Shown in pieces: positions 7,114-10,323 of a DNA stretch of 10,323 bases. Source of the DNA: Methanobacteriota archaeon (GTDB lineage: Archaea > Thermoplasmatota > Poseidoniia > Poseidoniales > Poseidoniaceae); NCBI GenBank assembly GCA_002702945.1, contig PADF01000030.1, positions 1 to 10,323 on the forward strand, written 5' to 3'. The position numbers and the translations under genes are program-made. The notes under the pieces are model-generated. The model worked only from the letters and a program-made list of their open reading frames with translations. It did no database searches and had not been told where the DNA came from. How positions within the stretch are numbered: position 1 is the stretch's first letter; each line of letters opens with the position of its first letter.

Positions 7114-8516
7114 CCAATTGCACCCTCCATCTCTAACTCCAGTAATTTGTTCAGTTCAACAGCATATTCCATTGGGAGTTCTCGAGTGAACGGTTCAAAG
7201 AAACCGTTAACGATCATACCCATTGCTTCTTCTTCACTAAATCCTCGACTCATAAGATAGAATAGTTGCTCACTAGAAATCTTTGAGACGCTAGCCTCAT
7301 GTTCTAAATCAGCGGTTGGATTTCCTACTTCCATGGTAGGGTAAGTATCAGAGCGAGAGTCTTCGTCAAGCATCAAAGCGTCACAAACTACCTTTGATCT
7401 ACATCCTTCAGCTTTTGGAGAAACTTGTAACATACCTCTGTAAGATGAACGACCTCCATTTTTAGAGATTGATTTAGATAAGATATTGGAGGTTGTTCTA
7501 GGTGCTAAATGATGTACTTTAGCACCAGCATCTTGGTGTTGCCCTTCTCCAGCATAAGCAACTGAAATGACTTCTGCATGCGCACCTTCACCCTTTAGAA
7601 TTACAGCAGGGTACTTCATTGTCAATTTAGAACCAATGTTGCCATCAACCCATTCGATAACTGAATTCGAATGAGCAATTCCTCTCTTGGTAACAAGATT
7701 GTAGACATTTGCTGACCAATTTTGAACGGTTGAATATCTAATTTTAGCATTATCCATGGCAATTAATTCAACAACGGCAGAATGTAAAGAGTCTGTCGAA
7801 TATGTTGGAGCAGTGCACCCTTCGACGTAGTGGATACTACTTCCTTCATCTGCAATAATCAAGGTTCTTTCAAATTGTCCCATATTTTTTGCATTGATTC
7901 TAAAGTAGGCTTGAACAGGCATTTCAACGTGTACATTCTTAGGCACATAAATGAAAGAACCGCCAGACCAAACCGCAGTATTTAGTGCAGCGAACTTATT
8001 ATCGGTATATGGAACTACACTACAGAAATATTTCTTGACAATTTCAGGATGTTCTTTTAGACCTGTATCCATGTCGAAGAATAAAACTCCTTGCTCTTCT
8101 AAGTCTTCACGAATTGAGTGATAAACTGCTTCTGATTCATATTGTGCAGTCACCCCTCCTAGCCATTTTTGTTCTGCTTCAGGAATTCCTAACCTGTCAA
8201 AGGTATTTTTGATATCATCAGGTACATCATCCCAATCTTTTTCTGTTTGCTCAGAAGATCGGAGGAAGTATGTCACATTATCAAAATCAATACTTTCCAA
8301 CATTCCACAGTTTCCCCAATCAGGCATTGGCCTAGATATGAAGTGATGATATGCTTTGACTCTAATCTCAGTCATCCATTCTGGCTCGTTCTTTAGAGCA
8401 GAGATATCTCTAACAACCTGCTCTGAAAGTCCTTTATCAAATCTAATTGTTGCATTTTCTGGATCGTGGAATCCATATTGGTAATCGCCTACTGCGTCAT
8501 ATGCTTGTTCACTCAT
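7110..8516 (-). CDS. sufB: SufB, Fe-S scaffold complex subunit
   Basis: SufB is the subunit of the SufBC2D complex that receives sulfur from SufE/SufS and carries the nascent cluster. The 468-residue protein has the N-terminal [11 protein letters not shown], the segment [16 protein letters not shown], a beta-helix core, NNPTAD-like [15 protein letters not shown] and [30 protein letters not shown] contains Cys378, exactly 90 residues from the C-terminus, as is Cys405 in the 495-residue E. coli SufB; the HEA motif holding the equivalent of Glu434 is also conserved. No intein is present, although sufB is a frequent intein host. I chose the ATG at 8516, which overlaps the sufC TAA as TAATG and has GGAGG 7 nt upstream; a TTG six codons earlier (8534) has no such support. 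Confidence 0.96.
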   Translation of the reverse strand: MSEQAYDAVGDYQYGFHDPENATIRFDKGLSEQVVRDISALKNEPEWMTEIRVKAYHHFISRPMPDWGNCGMLESIDFDNVTYFLRSSEQTEKDWDDVPDDIKNTFDRLGIPEAEQKWLGGVTAQYESEAVYHSIREDLEEQGVLFFDMDTGLKEHPEIVKKYFCSVVPYTDNKFAALNTAVWSGGSFIYVPKNVHVEMPVQAYFRINAKNMGQFERTLIIADEGSSIHYVEGCTAPTYSTDSLHSAVVELIAMDNAKIRYSTVQNWSANVYNLVTKRGIAHSNSVIEWVDGNIGSKLTMKYPAVILKGEGAHAEVISVAYAGEGQHQDAGAKVHHLAPRTTSNILSKSISKNGGRSSYRGMLQVSPKAEGCRSKVVCDALMLDEDSRSDTYPTMEVGNPTADLEHEASVSKISSEQLFYLMSRGFSEEEAMGMIVNGFFEPFTRELPMEYAVELNKLLELEMEGAIG

Positions 8517-9250
8517 TAAATCGCCTCCAACCAATCATAGCCTTTGTCTTCAAGTTTCAGTGCCAATTCAGGTCCTCCCGTTTTGACAATTTTACCGTCT
8601 ATCATAGCATGAACATAATCAGGTTTAACCAAGTCAAGAAGTCTTTGATAGTGAGTAATCACTAAACATCCAGCCTCTTTGGCGATTTCATTTATTCCCT
8701 TGGAAACAACTCTTAAGGCGTCAATATCTAATCCTGAATCAGTCTCGTCCAGTAGTGCTAACTGCGGTTTCAATAGTAGCATTTGCAATGTTTCGAGTCT
8801 TTTCTTTTCACCACCACTAAATCCATCATTAACGTATCTTGACAAGAATGATTTATCCATATCAAGTTGAGTCATGGCACCAGTCAACTCCTTTCGAAAT
8901 TCTCTGGCTTTCAACTGTTCGTCTCTAATCGATGATACCGACTTTTTGAGGAAGTTGCCGACTTGAACGCCAGGAATTGATGGTGGGTATTGGAAAGAAA
9001 GGAACATACCAGAACGAGCTCTTTCATGCACTTCGTAATCTTCGAGAGGCTTTCCTAGAAAAGTTACGCTACCAGAAGTGATTTCATATGCGGGGTGGCC
9101 CATTATTGCATTAGCCAATGTAGACTTTCCAGCACCATTCCGGCCCATAACTGCGTGAATCTCGCCCTTGTTGATGGTCATAGAGAGACCATTTATGATG
9201 GCTTTTCCGCCAACAGATATATGCAAATCTTCGATTCGAAGTACTTCCAT
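8516..9250 (-). CDS. sufC: SufC, ABC-type ATPase of the SUF complex
   Basis: SufC is the cytosolic ABC ATPase whose ATP-driven dimerisation reshapes the SufBC2D scaffold during cluster assembly; it is not a transporter component. The 244-residue protein has Walker [10 protein letters not shown] (36-44), the Q-loop in [12 protein letters not shown] (83-94), the ABC signature [10 protein letters not shown] (144-153), Walker [13 protein letters not shown] (164-175) and the H-loop histidine in VITHYQRLL (His200). [10 protein letters not shown] and LDETDSGLD are characteristic of SufC among ABC ATPases. It is the first gene of the operon. GAGGGGAG (9257-9264) lies 6 nt before the ATG, and a TGA at 9263-9265 in the same frame excludes a longer protein. 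The promoter should lie in the 146-bp divergent spacer. Confidence 0.97.
   Translation of the reverse strand: MEVLRIEDLHISVGGKAIINGLSMTINKGEIHAVMGRNGAGKSTLANAIMGHPAYEITSGSVTFLGKPLEDYEVHERARSGMFLSFQYPPSIPGVQVGNFLKKSVSSIRDEQLKAREFRKELTGAMTQLDMDKSFLSRYVNDGFSGGEKKRLETLQMLLLKPQLALLDETDSGLDIDALRVVSKGINEIAKEAGCLVITHYQRLLDLVKPDYVHAMIDGKIVKTGGPELALKLEDKGYDWLEAI
8524..8528 (-). promoter_or_regulatory. Shine-Dalgarno GGAGG deciding the sufB start
   Basis: GGAGG on the minus strand, made by the last sufC codons, lies 7 nt before the ATG at 8516. It selects that ATG over the upstream TTG at 8534. Confidence 0.65.
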
Positions 9251-9311
9251 TTCTCTCTCCCCTCACAGACAACCTCACATTTCTCCTTTATGAAGTGGTG
9301 TAAAGAATTGT

Positions 9312-9327
9312 AACGCAGTATAGCGTT
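9312..9327. repeat. Short inverted repeat next to the operator
   Basis: AACGC (9312-9316) and GCGTT (9323-9327) are perfect 5-bp arms around 6 bp. The repeat lies about where sufC transcription is expected to start and overlaps the larger inverted repeat by two bases. It could be a second protein site, a 5' hairpin or chance. Confidence 0.3.
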
Positions 9328-9345
9328 TTTAGGGTAACCTAAAAA
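9326..9345. promoter_or_regulatory. Candidate metal-regulator operator (20-bp inverted repeat)
   Basis: TTTTTAGG-GTAA-CCTAAAAA has perfect 8-bp arms around 4 bp. The core TTAGG-N4-CCTAA equals the left part of the consensus bound by iron-dependent DtxR/IdeR regulators (TTAGGTTAGCCTAACCTAA). It touches the TATA-like stretch of the suf/nfu spacer, covering the expected BRE position for nfu and the downstream edge of the TATA box for sufC, so a bound protein would block both. Which regulator binds is not shown by the window. Confidence 0.5.
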
Positions 9346-9396
9346 TATAATTTAGTTGGTGAAAGCATTCAAAATAGACACTATCCACCCCTATTC

Positions 9397-9855
9397 ATGA
9401 CCGACGACGATTTAGTGGCTAAATACGCTGCTGAGGCGTTAGCTTCGATGAAGATGGAAGCACAAAAAAGAGTTGAAGAAGTTGTTGATTTAGAACTTGA
9501 AAACAGATTACGTAAAACCTCGTTATTCAATCTACTAGATGGCGATGAATTTATTCCGGCGCTTCTATCGAGATTAAACGAGGTCAGAGCAGCCTTAGAC
9601 GGTCACGGTGGTGGGATTAAGTTAACATCTTATTCAGTTATTGATGGTCGTAATAAAACCCTTGAGATGGTTTTAGATTTAACAGGTGCTTGTTTGTCAT
9701 GTGGTGCTGCACCTGGTACGCTTGAAGGAGTAAAGAATGATTTAGAATCCGATTCTGAAATTTCATTAGTCAAATTTTCTAGTGAATTGCTAGATACTTT
9801 TGATGAACTAGGCCGAGAATTCATTCTTGCACATGGCAAAGTTGAATTTGTTTGA
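9397..9855 (+). CDS. nfu: Nfu-type (NifU C-terminal domain) Fe-S scaffold/carrier protein
   Basis: NFU-domain proteins bind a [4Fe-4S] or [2Fe-2S] cluster at a CxxC motif, usually between subunits, and hand it to client proteins in the cytosol. In this 152-residue protein the NFU domain spans about residues 55-120: LNEVRAALDGHGGGIKLTSYSV matches the opening VRPxLxxDGGD-type region, and LTGACLSCGAAPGTLEGV holds the cluster-binding pair Cys99 and Cys102. The usual DGGD is GHGGG here. The first 50 residues form a charged, probably helical extension (EAQKRVEEVVDLELENRL) that I do not recognise, and about 30 residues follow the domain. Start is the ATG at 9397; no Shine-Dalgarno is evident, so the message may be leaderless or have a short leader. 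It is transcribed away from the suf operon across a shared regulatory spacer, which supports a role in delivering SUF-made clusters. Confidence 0.85.
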   Translation: MTDDDLVAKYAAEALASMKMEAQKRVEEVVDLELENRLRKTSLFNLLDGDEFIPALLSRLNEVRAALDGHGGGIKLTSYSVIDGRNKTLEMVLDLTGACLSCGAAPGTLEGVKNDLESDSEISLVKFSSELLDTFDELGREFILAHGKVEFV

Positions 9856-9860
9856 TATTC

Positions 9861-9870
9861 AATATTTTAT
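9861..9870 (+). promoter_or_regulatory. Possible TATA element for tgtA
   Basis: AATATTTTAT lies about 50 bp before the tgtA ATG in the 64-bp gap after nfu. Its distance would allow a start near 9892 and a leader of about 28 nt. This is a weak call in AT-rich DNA; tgtA could also be read through from nfu. Confidence 0.25.
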
Positions 9871-9919
9871 CAATCCTTTAACGGATGGTTTGAAGGAGTT
9901 TATCTACCGGCCTTAATTC

Positions 9920-10323
9920 ATGCCAGCATGGCGAGAAGGAACTCGTGAAGACCCAAAGCCTTGCAGAGAGCAAGATAAGGGTAAATTCGAAATTGTTCTA
10001 AGGGATGGTAGGGCTAGACTTGGACGTCTTCATACTGAGCACGGTATTTTGGAAACGCCAGCACTACTACCTGTGATCAATCCAAACATTAGGACCATTG
10101 AGCCTAGAGAGATGTGGGATAGATATGGAATTGGAGCATTAATAACTAATTCATACATAATTTGGAAACATAAAGAATTGAAGTCAAAGGCTGAAAGTGA
10201 AGGAGTTCACTCATTACTTGATTATCCCGGAGTTGTGATGACTGATTCAGGTACATTCCAATCATATGTCTATGGTGATGTAGAAGTTGGTGTAGAAGAG
10301 ATAGTTGAATTTCAACGTTCGAT
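9920..10323 (+). CDS. tgtA: TgtA, archaeal tRNA-guanine(15) transglycosylase, 3' end missing
   Basis: Exchanges guanine-15 in the tRNA D-loop for 7-cyano-7-deazaguanine (preQ0), the first tRNA-bound step to archaeosine. Only the first 134 residues are in the window, with the frame open to the edge. Family motifs are FEIVLRDGRARLGRL (23-37), HGILETPALLPVINPN (41-56), LITNSYIIWK (74-83), then MTDSGTFQ (107-114) with the conserved substrate-pocket Asp109, and YGDVEVGVEEIVEFQ (118-132). The PALLPVINPN and TNSYIIWK forms are those of the archaeal enzyme, not bacterial queuine Tgt. The Zn-binding and PUA parts would lie beyond the window. The ATG at 9920 is the first start after an in-frame TAA at 9914-9916; it gives about 20 more N-terminal residues (PAWREGTREDPKPCREQDKG) than homologues I recall. 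A GAAGGAG at 9892-9898 is too distant to be a normal ribosome site. Confidence 0.93.
   Translation, partial: MPAWREGTREDPKPCREQDKGKFEIVLRDGRARLGRLHTEHGILETPALLPVINPNIRTIEPREMWDRYGIGALITNSYIIWKHKELKSKAESEGVHSLLDYPGVVMTDSGTFQSYVYGDVEVGVEEIVEFQRS

Larger units (their letters stand above)
9251..9396. promoter_or_regulatory. Divergent promoter region, suf operon / nfu
   Basis: This 146-bp spacer separates the starts of sufC (-) and the Nfu gene (+). An AT-rich stretch at about 9341-9354 (AAAAATATAATTTA) is a plausible TATA element readable in both directions. A start about 25 bp away would give a sufC leader of roughly 70 nt, containing the Shine-Dalgarno sequence, and an nfu leader of roughly 20 nt with no clear ribosome site. 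Two inverted repeats lie at or next to this TATA element. The promoter assignment is inferred from sequence and spacing only. Confidence 0.5.

Noticed and set aside
8517..8534. N-terminal extension of SufB from TTG 8534
   Set aside because: The extra bases contain the GGAGG site that serves the ATG at 8516; the longer start has no ribosome site.
9275..9289. Minimal upstream ORF (ATG TGA with AAAGGAG before it) in the sufC leader
   Set aside because: The gap between the AAAGGAG and the ATG is only 2 nt, too short for normal initiation, and nothing else supports a start-stop control element.
9861..9919. Terminator or small RNA between nfu and tgtA
   Set aside because: The gap has T-rich runs but no clear stem or conserved structure that I can see.
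1..10323. CRISPR arrays, insertion sequences, tRNA or rRNA genes
   Set aside because: No regularly spaced repeats, transposase motifs, terminal repeats with target duplications, or tRNA-like cloverleaf sequences were found on reading both strands.

Overview
The window reads as part of an archaeal chromosome from a mesophilic, AT-rich lineage. The archaeal markers are a DRG-type GTPase, an archaeal-type NMN adenylyltransferase (NadM) and the archaeosine tRNA transglycosylase TgtA. They sit beside genes usually seen as bacterial-type: GrpE and a full SUF iron-sulfur system with SufD, SufS and SufE. That mixture, with short intergenic spaces, would fit a marine Thermoplasmatota (Marine Group II/III-like) genome. 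This placement is inference; no ribosomal RNA or other decisive marker is present.

Layout. Positions 1-1585 (+) hold the 3' part of a class V aminotransferase followed directly by nadM. Positions 1586-2873 (-) hold grpE and, upstream of it, a protein I do not recognise. A divergent spacer at 2874-3035 leads into the DRG GTPase on + (3036-4151). Positions 4148-9250 (-) are a tight six-gene operon, sufC-sufB-sufD-sufS-sufE-sufT. A 146-bp divergent spacer (9251-9396) separates it from an Nfu-type Fe-S scaffold/carrier gene on + (9397-9855), followed by the 5' part of tgtA (9920 to the window end).

How the genes work together. SufS takes sulfur from cysteine and SufE relays it through its Cys51. 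The SufB-SufC-SufD ATPase scaffold builds the cluster. SufT (DUF59) and the Nfu protein are expected to help cluster maturation or delivery. The key residues are present: SufS Lys215 and Cys353, SufE Cys51, the SufB Cys equivalent to E. coli Cys405, the SufD His equivalent to E. coli His360, and the SufC ATPase motifs. Each suf gene has a recognisable Shine-Dalgarno sequence, and neighbouring genes overlap or are at most 8 bp apart, so translation is probably coupled.

The most interesting signal is in the suf/nfu spacer. A 20-bp inverted repeat, TTTTTAGG-GTAA-CCTAAAAA (9326-9345), abuts an AT-rich TATA-like stretch usable in both directions. Its core TTAGG-N4-CCTAA resembles half of a DtxR/IdeR iron box. 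This suggests one metal-responsive switch controlling the SUF machinery and the Nfu protein together. The two convergent gene junctions (1585/1586 and 4148-4151) have no intergenic DNA at all. I saw no tRNA or rRNA gene, mobile element or CRISPR array.
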